A stretch of DNA of 9,956 nucleotides from an uncultured Sulfurimonas sp. Lineage in GTDB: Bacteria > Campylobacterota > Campylobacteria > Campylobacterales > Sulfurimonadaceae. A program made the position numbers and the translations under genes. The stretch is taken from contig CALDOC010000064.1 of the NCBI GenBank assembly GCA_937914675.1, positions 1 through 9,956 of the forward strand, read 5' to 3'. This document shows, one piece after another, positions 1-7,777 of the stretch. The notes beneath the pieces were generated by a model. The model was given only the letters and a program-made list of their open reading frames with translations. It had not been told where the DNA came from and searched no databases. The first letter of the stretch is position 1; the number at the start of each line of letters is the position of its first letter.

Positions 1-1826
1 GCTTTGTTGGTCTTTTCGCTATAACCGCCAAATTCCACATCATTTGAGTTGAAAATTTCCATGTATTCCCCTTTGCTTGGCAGACCAAGAGGATAAGCGA
101 TATGCTCTTTATCGGAAAAGTTGCAGACAACGACTATTGGCTTTTGATTTCTAGCGCCTTTTCTTATAAATGAGATTACGTTTGCGCTTGCGTCTTGTTC
201 GTCTACCCATGAAAAACCCTCTTTTTCAACGTCGTTTCTATGAAGAGAAGGTTCGTCTCTATAGAGTTTATTGAGAGTTTTTACACTGTTTTGCACGCCT
301 CTATGTTCCGCTTGTTCGAGTAGATGCCAATCAAGACTTTGCTCATAGTTCCACTCTGCAAACTGCGCGAACTCTCCTCCCATAAAGAGAAGTTTTTTAC
401 CAGGGTGCGCTATCATAAGAGCGAAAAGAGCTCTCAGGTTTGCAAATTTTCTATAGTTGTCGCCCGGCATTTTGTTTACTAAGGAGCCTTTTAGATGGAC
501 AACCTCGTCATGGCTAAGTGGAAGCAGATAGTTTTCATTGTACATATAGACAAAACTAAACGTCAAGTTTTCATGGTGATGTTGTCTAGCGAGTGGATCA
601 AACTTCATGTATTTTAGTATGTCATGCATCCAACCCATGTTCCATTTATAGCCAAAACCCAAACCGCCCTTGTCCACGTCACCCGTCACCATGGAGTAGT
701 TTGTGGACTCTTCGGCTATCATCACGATGTCTGAAAAATTTTCATACGTCGTGGCGTTTAATTGTTTTAAAAATTTAACGGCGCCGCGGTTTACGTTGCT
801 TCCGTCTTCGTTTGGAATCCATTCACCCTCTTCTCTCGCGTAATCCATGTAAAGCATTGAAGCGACCGCGTCGACTCGTATGCCGTCGAGATGATATTTG
901 TCAAGCCAAAACATGGCGGAACTAATCAAAAAAGCTCGAACTTCATTTCTGTCATAATTAAAAATGGCACTTTTCCATTGAGGATGATACCCTTTTTTAG
1001 GGTCTTTATGTTCATAAAGACAACTTCCATCGTAGTTCATAAGACCATGCCCATCCGTTACAAAATGTGATGGAACCCAGTCAAGTATAACTCCAATGTT
1101 ATGTTGATGCATGGTGTCTACAAAACTCATAAAATCTTGTGGAGAGCCATAACGAGCCGTTGGAGCGAAATAACCAGTAGTTTGATAACCCCATGAGCCC
1201 TCAAATGGGAACTCGGTAATGGGCATAAGTTCCACATGGGTAAAGTTCATTTCTGTTAAATAAATTGCTAATTGTCGCGCCGACTCTTTGTAGGTTAAAA
1301 AACGGCCGCCCTCTTCGACATGTCTTCTCCATGAGCCTAGGTGAACTTCGTAGATGGAAATGGCTTCTTTATGGGAGTTATTTTTATGGCGCGATTTCAT
1401 CCATGTTTTGTCATTCCACTCATAGCCGTCCAAGCTCCAAACTCTTGAAGCCGAACTTGGCGCAACCTCTCCATAAAAAGCGTATGGATCCGATTTGTCC
1501 TCGTTGGCGTTTGGAGCGTCCGAAGCGATATGATACTTATACGTCTCGCCCTCTTGCACTCCGACTATGAAACACTCCCATATTCCAGAGTCGTCGTCTC
1601 TTTTTTGTAGAGCATGAGAACTTTCATGATAGTCGTTAAAATCGCCGCGAACGGATACGCTATTTGCGTTTGGCGCCCATGTTGAAAAATAAACCCCATC
1701 CAATCCATCGCGAATGAGCTTATGCGAGCCTAAATGCTCATAGAGTTTCGCATGCGTTCCCTCTTTGAAAAGGTATATGTCCATCTCGCCAAATAAACTC
1801 ACGTCGTAAAATATTTCATTTTTCAT
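1..1826 (-). CDS. glgB: 1,4-alpha-glucan branching enzyme GlgB (3'-truncated by window edge)
   Basis: GlgB (EC 2.4.1.18) cuts alpha-1,4 glucan chains and re-attaches them by alpha-1,6 bonds, making the branches of glycogen in the cytoplasm. About 608 residues are visible and no stop is reached. Seen: an N-terminal CBM48-like beta domain (roughly residues 20-110), the YEVHLGSW motif (H162), DWVPSHF (H254), the nucleophile Asp319 in DGIRVDAV, acid/base Glu372 in AEEST, and Asp440 in LSHDEV. The spacings 319-372-440 equal those recalled for the E. coli catalytic triad (405-458-526). By that alignment about 34 C-terminal residues lie outside the window. The protein starts about 86 residues later than E. 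coli GlgB, so it lacks the extra N1 domain, as many bacterial GlgBs do. The ATG at 1826 has AGGTGG five bases upstream (1832-1837). It follows glgA by 17 bases and is the last operon gene visible. Asp and Asn codons favour GAC and AAC. Confidence 0.97.
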   Translation of the reverse strand, partial: MKNEIFYDVSLFGEMDIYLFKEGTHAKLYEHLGSHKLIRDGLDGVYFSTWAPNANSVSVRGDFNDYHESSHALQKRDDDSGIWECFIVGVQEGETYKYHIASDAPNANEDKSDPYAFYGEVAPSSASRVWSLDGYEWNDKTWMKSRHKNNSHKEAISIYEVHLGSWRRHVEEGGRFLTYKESARQLAIYLTEMNFTHVELMPITEFPFEGSWGYQTTGYFAPTARYGSPQDFMSFVDTMHQHNIGVILDWVPSHFVTDGHGLMNYDGSCLYEHKDPKKGYHPQWKSAIFNYDRNEVRAFLISSAMFWLDKYHLDGIRVDAVASMLYMDYAREEGEWIPNEDGSNVNRGAVKFLKQLNATTYENFSDIVMIAEESTNYSMVTGDVDKGGLGFGYKWNMGWMHDILKYMKFDPLARQHHHENLTFSFVYMYNENYLLPLSHDEVVHLKGSLVNKMPGDNYRKFANLRALFALMIAHPGKKLLFMGGEFAQFAEWNYEQSLDWHLLEQAEHRGVQNSVKTLNKLYRDEPSLHRNDVEKEGFSWVDEQDASANVISFIRKGARNQKPIVVVCNFSDKEHIAYPLGLPSKGEYMEIFNSNDVEFGGYSEKTNK

Positions 1827-1843
1827 AATTGCCACCTATTGTA

Positions 1844-3298
1844 TTAATTGATTAAAGAGTTGTAAACGTCTATGTATTCTTTAGCCGCTTCGTCCCAACC
1901 AAAATGCTCTTTCATAGCGGATTTTTGCATACTGACGAACGCTTTTGGATTATGATAATAAGTCTCTATCGCCCAAAAGACAGTATGGTAAAGAGCCTCG
2001 TTCGTCGCGTCGTAAAACTTGAATCCATTGCCTTTTTTCTCTAACTCGTTAAAGTTCACTATGGTGTCGTCAAGACCGCCAGCGGCGCGAACTATAGGCA
2101 AAGTTCCGTAACTAAGGCTATATATTTGATTGAGTCCGCATGGCTCAAAAATAGATGGCATTAAGAACATATCGCTTCCAGCTTCTATCTTATGGGCTAA
2201 AGCGTCTGAATAACCGATATGCAGAGCAAAATTTGGTCGTCTATACGCTATCTCGCTAAAAAAATCTTCCGCCCATTTCTCCCCAGTTCCCAACATGACG
2301 ACTTGCACGTCAAGGTCGAGAACGCCCTCTAAAACGCCAGCGATAAGGCCTATGCCTTTTTGTTCCGCAAAACGACCAACAAAACCAATGATGGCGATGT
2401 CGTCTCGAGCTTCAAGATGAAAATGCGTTTGAACGTCTTTTTTACAAGCTTTTTTGCCAGAAAACTTTCTAACGTCATACTTTTTGACTAAGTACTCATC
2501 AACCGCTGGACTCCACTCGTCATAGTCGACGCCATTTAAAATTCCAAATAGTTTATGAGAATGAGATCGTATGTGTTTTTCTAGTCCAAAGCCAAACTCG
2601 GCGGTTTGTATCTCTTGGGCGTATTTTTTAGAAACCGTCGTGATGGCGTCGGCATGAGCGATGGCGCCTTTTAAAAGATTTACTCTGTTATAACTCTCAA
2701 ACTCATATGAGTTGAAATGTTCCCAACCCACCTCCATGACGTTCATGAGTCCTTTGTCGAAATTGCCTTGATGCTGCAAGTTGTGAATGGTCAGCACTGA
2801 TTTGGCGTTGAGAAAATCTTCATAAAACATCGTTTTACTCAAGAGTGGCATAGCGGCGGTATGCCAGTCGTTCGCATGAATAACGTCTGGCGCAAAATTT
2901 AACATTTTACAGAGTTGAAGCGCGGCTTTTGAAAAGAAAATAAACCTCTTGTCGTTATCCTTAAACCCACCTTTTTCATCTTCATACAAACCATGTCTTC
3001 CAAAATACTCTTCATGGTCGATAAAGTAAATCGGCACTTCGCTATTTGGTAGAGTGGTCGTATAGACGCCAGCCCACAACTCTCCCATATCTCCCATGGG
3101 AACGCCTAATGGAGAAGGAAGTTTCGTTAGTTTGGATTTATCGATTTTGTAATATCTTGGCATGACGACAATGATGTCATGTCCCAATTCTTTGATGGCT
3201 TTTGGAAGCGCTCCGGAAACATCGGCGAGACCACCCGTTTTTGCAAATGGAACGACCTCCGCGGCCGCGAATAAAATATTTAATTTTTCTTTAGACAT
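1844..3298 (-). CDS. glgA: Glycogen synthase GlgA, second (downstream) copy
   Basis: This is a 484-residue GT5 glycogen synthase (EC 2.4.1.21), which transfers glucose from ADP-glucose to the non-reducing ends of alpha-1,4 glucan. Its length is normal (E. coli about 477). Seen: the N-terminal Rossmann domain with KTGGL (Lys20, ADP-glucose binding), HANDWH (141-146), and HNLQHQG (172-178). The C-terminal domain has GRFAEQKG (Arg309 and Lys314, phosphate contacts) and FEPCGLNQ with Glu385, equivalent to E. coli Glu377. All key residues are present, so it should be active. The ATG at 3298 has AAAGGA six bases upstream (3305-3310). It lies 22 bases after the other glgA and 17 before glgB. It diverges clearly from its neighbour (KTGGL versus KSGGL; different insertions after residue 250), so this is not a recent duplication. 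It favours GAC over GAT for Asp, as glgB does. Nucleotide-sugar choice (ADP- rather than UDP-glucose) is inferred from the family. Confidence 0.96.
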   Translation of the reverse strand: MSKEKLNILFAAAEVVPFAKTGGLADVSGALPKAIKELGHDIIVVMPRYYKIDKSKLTKLPSPLGVPMGDMGELWAGVYTTTLPNSEVPIYFIDHEEYFGRHGLYEDEKGGFKDNDKRFIFFSKAALQLCKMLNFAPDVIHANDWHTAAMPLLSKTMFYEDFLNAKSVLTIHNLQHQGNFDKGLMNVMEVGWEHFNSYEFESYNRVNLLKGAIAHADAITTVSKKYAQEIQTAEFGFGLEKHIRSHSHKLFGILNGVDYDEWSPAVDEYLVKKYDVRKFSGKKACKKDVQTHFHLEARDDIAIIGFVGRFAEQKGIGLIAGVLEGVLDLDVQVVMLGTGEKWAEDFFSEIAYRRPNFALHIGYSDALAHKIEAGSDMFLMPSIFEPCGLNQIYSLSYGTLPIVRAAGGLDDTIVNFNELEKKGNGFKFYDATNEALYHTVFWAIETYYHNPKAFVSMQKSAMKEHFGWDEAAKEYIDVYNSLIN

Positions 3299-3320
3299 GG
3301 ATAATCCTTTAGTGACAGAT

Positions 3321-4712
3321 TTATAATATATTTTTGTAAATTTCTACATATTTCAAAGCGCTTGAGTCAAAGGAGAAATCACATTTCATATTTGAAGTTA
3401 TTAGTTCTTTAAACTTTTTAGCGTTTTTTTTCAGCTCTATGGCTCTCTCTAGAGCTTGAAGTAGCTCATGTTTGTTTTGATTTTCATAGACTATTCCTCG
3501 TCCACAATTTACGCCATTTTCAAAAACAGTGTCTTTTAAACCGCCTACCGCATGAACGAGAGGCGCGGCGCCATAACTCATCGCTATAAATTGATTTAAC
3601 CCACAAGGTTCGAACGCGGATGGCATGAGTAAAAAGTCGGCGGCGGCGAAAGTTTGACGAGACAAAGTTTCGTCATAAGCTTCAACAAATTCAAAGTTGT
3701 CATGTTCTTTTGAGGCGTCGCTTAGTTTTTTTGAAATTTTGCTATCACCATCGCCCACTATAAAAAGATTGATTTTTTTAGATAATATTTCATCTAAAGA
3801 GTCTACTACTAAATCTATTCCTTTTTGTCGCACTAAACGACTCACCATGACAAAAAGAGGTTTTCGAGGGTCTTTAAGCGTTGATTTTTTAATAAAAGAA
3901 ACTTTATTTTTATGTTTGTTTTCCAGACTCTTTTCACTATAGTTGAATTCTAAATTTTTATCTGACGAGGGATTAAAAACCTTAGCGTTAATCCCATTTA
4001 AAATTCCACTTAATTTATTCTCATGATACGCTAAAAGACCTTCTAAGCCACAGCCGAAATCTTGAGTTAAAATCTCTTTTGCGTAGGTTGGGCTCACAGT
4101 GGTCAAGGCGTCGCTAAAGACTATACCAGCTTTTAAAAAATTTACTTTTCCATAAAATTCTAAAGCGTCTTTGTGAAAATACTTTGAATCCAAACGCAAG
4201 TTATACAATGATTTAGAGTCAAACACGCCTTGATACGCAAGATTGTGAATCGTAAACACCGTTTTTATATTTAAGTTTAAATCTTTTATAAAGAGCGCCG
4301 CTAACGCCGTGTGCCAATCATTTAGATGGAGTACGTCAATGCTTAATCTTTTAGCAAGTTCAACGATCGCCATGCAAAATACGCCAAAACGAAGGTCGTT
4401 GTTAGAGTAATCTCCGCTCTCGTCGCCATAAAGATTTTGCGTCGTACTTAAGAGTGGCGCTTTGACGAAGTAGTTGAGCGTTCCATCTTTTTTTTGAGTC
4501 AAGACTTCGACCTCATAACTCTCTGCAAAGAGGTTTAGGGTGAAATGATCATAAGTTTTAAGTTTCTTGTCATCCATGAAACCATACAATGGCATAACTC
4601 TTGAAATTTCGACATGGGTGGATAAAGCGTTGGGCAGAGCGTCGGCCACGTCGGCCAAACCACCACTTTTGGCGTAGGGGTATATCTCGCTTGTCGCGAA
4701 TAAAACTTTCAT
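3321..4712 (-). CDS. glgA: Glycogen synthase GlgA, first (upstream) copy
   Basis: This is a 463-residue GT5 glycogen/starch synthase paralogue. Seen: KSGGL with Lys15, HLNDWH (129-134), TIHNLAYQG (154-162), ILNGINAKVFNP, SRLVRQKG with Arg292 and Lys297, and FEPCGLNQ with Glu368, followed by the GGLKDTV loop. All expected donor-binding and catalytic positions are intact, so both GlgA copies look functional. Compared with the downstream copy it is Lys/Asn-rich and AT-richer, has a Lys-rich segment around residues 253-280 between the two Rossmann domains, and shows mixed GAC/GAT use. The ATG at 4712 has AGGAGA eight bases upstream (4721-4726), lying inside the 3' end of the GalT-like gene. The gap to that gene's TAG stop is only 4 bases, so translation is probably coupled. 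In other organisms with two GlgAs the enzymes can differ in primer use or chain-length output; whether that holds here is inference. Confidence 0.95.
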   Translation of the reverse strand: MKVLFATSEIYPYAKSGGLADVADALPNALSTHVEISRVMPLYGFMDDKKLKTYDHFTLNLFAESYEVEVLTQKKDGTLNYFVKAPLLSTTQNLYGDESGDYSNNDLRFGVFCMAIVELAKRLSIDVLHLNDWHTALAALFIKDLNLNIKTVFTIHNLAYQGVFDSKSLYNLRLDSKYFHKDALEFYGKVNFLKAGIVFSDALTTVSPTYAKEILTQDFGCGLEGLLAYHENKLSGILNGINAKVFNPSSDKNLEFNYSEKSLENKHKNKVSFIKKSTLKDPRKPLFVMVSRLVRQKGIDLVVDSLDEILSKKINLFIVGDGDSKISKKLSDASKEHDNFEFVEAYDETLSRQTFAAADFLLMPSAFEPCGLNQFIAMSYGAAPLVHAVGGLKDTVFENGVNCGRGIVYENQNKHELLQALERAIELKKNAKKFKELITSNMKCDFSFDSSALKYVEIYKNIL

Positions 4713-4716
4713 ATCT

Positions 4717-5730
4717 CTAATCTCCTCTTAATAATTTCGCGCACTCTTCCGGAACGACGCTATTGATAGTCATGCCGGTAGAGATTTCAAATCCAGCTAA
4801 AGTGTAAATGCGTGGCGTAATTCGTATGCTAAACGTATAGTTTTTATCCATTGTACTCATATAAGACTCATTTTCAAAATTACTATTGATTGGAGGCAAA
4901 TGGAAATAAAGGTTATAGTCAAAATCACCCAATTGACTTCTCAACATTTCAAAAACTATTTTTACAAGAGAGGCTAAATCGCCTAGCTCTTTTCTGTTGC
5001 ATTTGTTCAAACTAGAGATTTTTTTAGTTGGAGCGATCATGACCTCAAAGGGAAAAGAACTAGCGTATGGGCAATAGGCAATAAAATCTCCATTCTCCTT
5101 TAGAACTCTCTTTTTAGCGATTTTTTCATTGTACACCATATCTTCAACTATTCCACGACCATGACGTTGGTAGTACTTTAGATTTCTTTGTAAAAAAATT
5201 AGTTCATTTTGAGGCATGATTGGAATAGCTAATATCTGAGTGTGAGGATGCTCTTGAGTGGCTCCAGCGTTATGACCAAAATTTTTAAATATGCTCAAAT
5301 GGATCAGTCGCATGTCATGACTTAAATCATCTATGCGGATTATCATGCTTCTTAACCAGTTTTTAAGTTCATCTATTTCCAAATCAACCAAATTTGAGTC
5401 ATGCCCAGGTGAGTCTATCAGTATCTCATGGGCGCCAACTCCAGCGATAGACTCAAACATGCCATCTCTTGTCGATATGTCTTCAAGTTCAATTTGAACG
5501 GCTTTATAAAGATTTGGAACGACCCTTGTTTTCCAATTTGGAGAATTAGCTTCATTATCTCTAATTGCAAAAACTTCAGGTGGGGTAAAATCTTCATTTC
5601 CATCGCAAAACGCGCAAGAAGAACGTGAGTATTTATTAAAATGTTTTTTGCTCATGTTTGGACGATGCAATCTCTCTGGAGCGATGAGAACGTATTGATT
5701 ATGTATGCGATCCAATCGTATCTCAGACAT
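4717..5730 (-). CDS. galT: GalT-family nucleotidyltransferase (galactose-1-phosphate uridylyltransferase or ADP-glucose phosphorylase-like)
   Basis: A 337-residue member of the GalT branch of the HIT superfamily. These enzymes move a nucleotidyl group between sugar phosphates through a covalent nucleotidyl-histidine. Seen: a Cys39-x2-Cys42 pair (zinc site), His110, His161 and His163 in HPHTQ (His163 the likely nucleophile, Gln165 following), and SFPFE near 226-230. The end carries AGFEISTG (312-319) and INSVVPEE (322-329) rather than the E. coli-type GYEML end. From memory, this ending resembles the plant GalT-like protein At5g18200, an ADP-glucose phosphorylase, and short bacterial GalTs. 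The start is the ATG at 5730, with GGAGA six bases upstream; a TTG one codon earlier is possible but worse spaced. The start overlaps the GH57 stop by 8 bases. No galK, galE or galM is visible, so a role in ADP-glucose or glucose-1-phosphate turnover is plausible. The family call is firm; the substrate is open. Confidence 0.88.
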   Translation of the reverse strand: MSEIRLDRIHNQYVLIAPERLHRPNMSKKHFNKYSRSSCAFCDGNEDFTPPEVFAIRDNEANSPNWKTRVVPNLYKAVQIELEDISTRDGMFESIAGVGAHEILIDSPGHDSNLVDLEIDELKNWLRSMIIRIDDLSHDMRLIHLSIFKNFGHNAGATQEHPHTQILAIPIMPQNELIFLQRNLKYYQRHGRGIVEDMVYNEKIAKKRVLKENGDFIAYCPYASSFPFEVMIAPTKKISSLNKCNRKELGDLASLVKIVFEMLRSQLGDFDYNLYFHLPPINSNFENESYMSTMDKNYTFSIRITPRIYTLAGFEISTGMTINSVVPEECAKLLRGD

Positions 5731-7765
5731 CAAGAATCTCCAAAGTAAAATTCAATTTGATTTTTGAACTAAATGAAGTCGCGAATATAAAACTAATTCC
5801 TTGAGCAACTCTATCAAATCCACTCTCGCTTTGAGAAATGGTATTTAAAATAAACGCATGAACTTTGCATTTTTGGTTTACGCTTATTTTCAACGTTTTT
5901 CCAGTAAAATCATCTTTTATCAGAAGTTCGTCACAGTCAGATAAGGAGAGACCGTTATTAATGTTTTCAGAATTAAACATCACTTTCTCCGCATGCGCGA
6001 AGTGAAAGTTAAACTCCTCAGCAAAATATAATTTATCTTCACATCGCGTTTGACATTTAGAGTTTAAAGTGACTGAGCAATCCTCAAAACTATACTCTTT
6101 CAACAAAGAAGTCTCAAAAGAAGTGTATGAATTATCTAAAAATATTCCACCGTCTCTTTTAAAAGAGTTTTTCTTTTTATTTAGTTCAAAAGGCTGATTC
6201 GCAAAATCTCCAACCTCTTTAAAGGTTAAATTTTTAAATTTTTCCAAAGTAAACTCTTCATCGCTAAAGTGTTCTATAAATGAATTTTTAGGTTGCCAAT
6301 CATAAATCAACTCCGCCTTTAACGCTTCGTCTAACACTAAGGAGTCGTTATGTATCGTCGCTATTTCATCTTTTATTTCTACCTCTTCATGGGATCTCTC
6401 CTTGGGATGAAGAATTTTTTCATGATAAGCTTCTTCTCTTCTCATAAGGGTGTTTTGCCAATTAAAGAGTGACTCTAAAGAGCCAAACTCTACCATTTGT
6501 CCACCAAATTTCGTAGAAAATACCGCGCTTACGTTTTGCGTTAAAACTTTCAACTCGTCATAACCATCTTTGTCTATGTCTAAAACTTCGAAGTTTATCT
6601 CTTTTTTAGCTTGTGACTTTTCGATTTGTAGTAAATATTTATAAGCGTTGTCCCTCAGATTTGGAAGGTACAATCCTCCAAAAACGCCATGCCAAAAAAC
6701 ATCGTTTGTTTGTAGTCTATAGAGGGCGTCAAGTGAACTTTTATCTAGCTTTTCTTGCGCTAAACTATGCCCAAGCATTCTTTTGTGAAGATAATTGCTC
6801 TCATGATATTTTACAAAAAAGTTTTTCCAGATTCCACCCTTTATAAAAGAGACTCCAGCGTTATTAAAATAATCATCGCCCACTTTTTGTTTTAACTCTT
6901 CAAGAGCCAAGGTTTGTTTCGCTCTTAGACTCCATTCACCCATTTCAAAATAAGACGTGTTGTTCAAGTACGCAATGCCTAGAGAGCGATTGTTTTTCAT
7001 ATATGAGGCATAATGCAGCGTGTTGATTCTCTCGTTTTCTAAGATGGCTTCGACAAAACCTTCAAGCCATTTTTTTTCATACACCCACTCATGCGTTTGT
7101 GGCCAAAGACCAAATTTTTCCCCATCGTCAAAAATTATAGCGGCGCTATTTGGATTCTTTGAACACTCCAAAATAGTGTCAACGGCTCTTTTGACGCTAT
7201 AAAAAGGCAAGGCGTATCTAAGAGATTTAGCTATTGGAAAAAGTGACAAAGAATGGCCACTCTCTTCCGTAGAGTAATAACCATCCATTTTTGAAGCGTC
7301 GTAACCACTACTTAAAAAGTGGTAATCGTCAACAACCCCATACTCTATGCCACACGCAGCCAAATCAGGTATAAGCGCTGATTCCCAAACTCTTTCAGTT
7401 AGCCATAAGCCTTTTGGCTTTACTTTAAAATGTTTATGGATATATGAGTTTAGTTTATTAATCTGCGCTCGACGGTCATTTGAGGGAATGGCGCTTAAAA
7501 CTGGTTCATAATAACCCGCGCTTAGCCACTCAATTGAACCATTAGCGCTTAATGTCTGCATGTTGGAAAAGATGGCAGGATGCTCGACTCTTATCTTATC
7601 TAGCAACCATCCGCTACAATGAACGCTAAATTTAAAGTCTGGATATTTAACCATAGTTTCAAAAAATGGTTTATAACATAACTCTATCGCCTCATCAACC
7701 GCGTCACCAAAATTATCAACGGGTTGATGCATGTGAATACCAAATAGTAAAGATATTTTATTCAT
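5723..7765 (-). CDS. GH57 4-alpha-glucanotransferase (alpha-amylase-like)
   Basis: A 680-residue GH57 enzyme, close in length to Thermococcus litoralis 4-alpha-glucanotransferase (659 residues, EC 2.4.1.25). All five GH57 conserved regions are visible: HQPVDN (13-18), GSIEWL (76-81), WLTERV with nucleophile Glu124 (121-126), FDDGEKFGLW with acid/base Asp214 (212-221), and LQTNDVFWH (351-359). These match the T. litoralis motifs nearly position for position. Residues after about 395 form the beta-rich C-terminal domain of this subfamily, here with a charged Lys/Glu-rich stretch around 440-535. It probably transfers or disproportionates maltodextrin segments; hydrolytic activity is also possible. 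No signal peptide is seen, so it is cytoplasmic. The frame is open to an ATG at 7804, but I chose the ATG at 7765: AAAGGA lies six bases upstream, GH57 proteins start just before the HQP motif, and the longer version would overlap the upstream gene. It follows that gene by 10 bases. Confidence 0.9.
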   Translation of the reverse strand: MNKISLLFGIHMHQPVDNFGDAVDEAIELCYKPFFETMVKYPDFKFSVHCSGWLLDKIRVEHPAIFSNMQTLSANGSIEWLSAGYYEPVLSAIPSNDRRAQINKLNSYIHKHFKVKPKGLWLTERVWESALIPDLAACGIEYGVVDDYHFLSSGYDASKMDGYYSTEESGHSLSLFPIAKSLRYALPFYSVKRAVDTILECSKNPNSAAIIFDDGEKFGLWPQTHEWVYEKKWLEGFVEAILENERINTLHYASYMKNNRSLGIAYLNNTSYFEMGEWSLRAKQTLALEELKQKVGDDYFNNAGVSFIKGGIWKNFFVKYHESNYLHKRMLGHSLAQEKLDKSSLDALYRLQTNDVFWHGVFGGLYLPNLRDNAYKYLLQIEKSQAKKEINFEVLDIDKDGYDELKVLTQNVSAVFSTKFGGQMVEFGSLESLFNWQNTLMRREEAYHEKILHPKERSHEEVEIKDEIATIHNDSLVLDEALKAELIYDWQPKNSFIEHFSDEEFTLEKFKNLTFKEVGDFANQPFELNKKKNSFKRDGGIFLDNSYTSFETSLLKEYSFEDCSVTLNSKCQTRCEDKLYFAEEFNFHFAHAEKVMFNSENINNGLSLSDCDELLIKDDFTGKTLKISVNQKCKVHAFILNTISQSESGFDRVAQGISFIFATSFSSKIKLNFTLEILDV
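5737..5741 (-). promoter_or_regulatory. Shine-Dalgarno GGAGA for the GalT-like gene
   Basis: GGAGA lies six bases before the ATG at 5730 and within the end of the GH57 gene. The adjacent TTG at 5733 would be only three bases away, too close for efficient initiation, so ATG is preferred. The ATGTCTGA overlap places start and stop codons within 8 bases, typical of translational coupling. Confidence 0.72.
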
Positions 7766-7771
7766 TTTTTT

Positions 7772-7777
7772 TCCTTT
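7772..7777 (-). promoter_or_regulatory. Shine-Dalgarno AAAGGA for the 4-alpha-glucanotransferase gene
   Basis: AAAGGA lies six bases before the ATG at 7765 and overlaps the upstream TAA stop (7776-7778). It favours this start over the ATG at 7804, which would add 13 residues unlike the family and a 29-base gene overlap. Confidence 0.78.

Noticed and set aside
1265..1570. Plus-strand open frame of 101 codons
   Set aside because: It lies antisense to glgB within a fully conserved region, has no recognisable family and no credible ribosome binding site.
3299..3307. Small palindrome GGATAATCC just before the downstream glgA
   Set aside because: A four-base stem with a single central base cannot fold into a meaningful hairpin; it arises from the ribosome binding site sequence.
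3697..3942. Plus-strand open frame of 81 codons
   Set aside because: It is antisense to the upstream glgA, and its hydrophobic Ser/Leu/Phe-rich content follows from the AT-rich Lys/Glu codons on the other strand.
5731..5733. TTG start for the GalT-like gene, one codon before the ATG
   Set aside because: Its distance to GGAGA is only three bases, whereas the adjacent ATG has six.
6613..7202. Two short plus-strand open frames (6613-6846 and 7020-7202)
   Set aside because: Both are antisense to conserved parts of the 4-alpha-glucanotransferase gene and show no protein family features.
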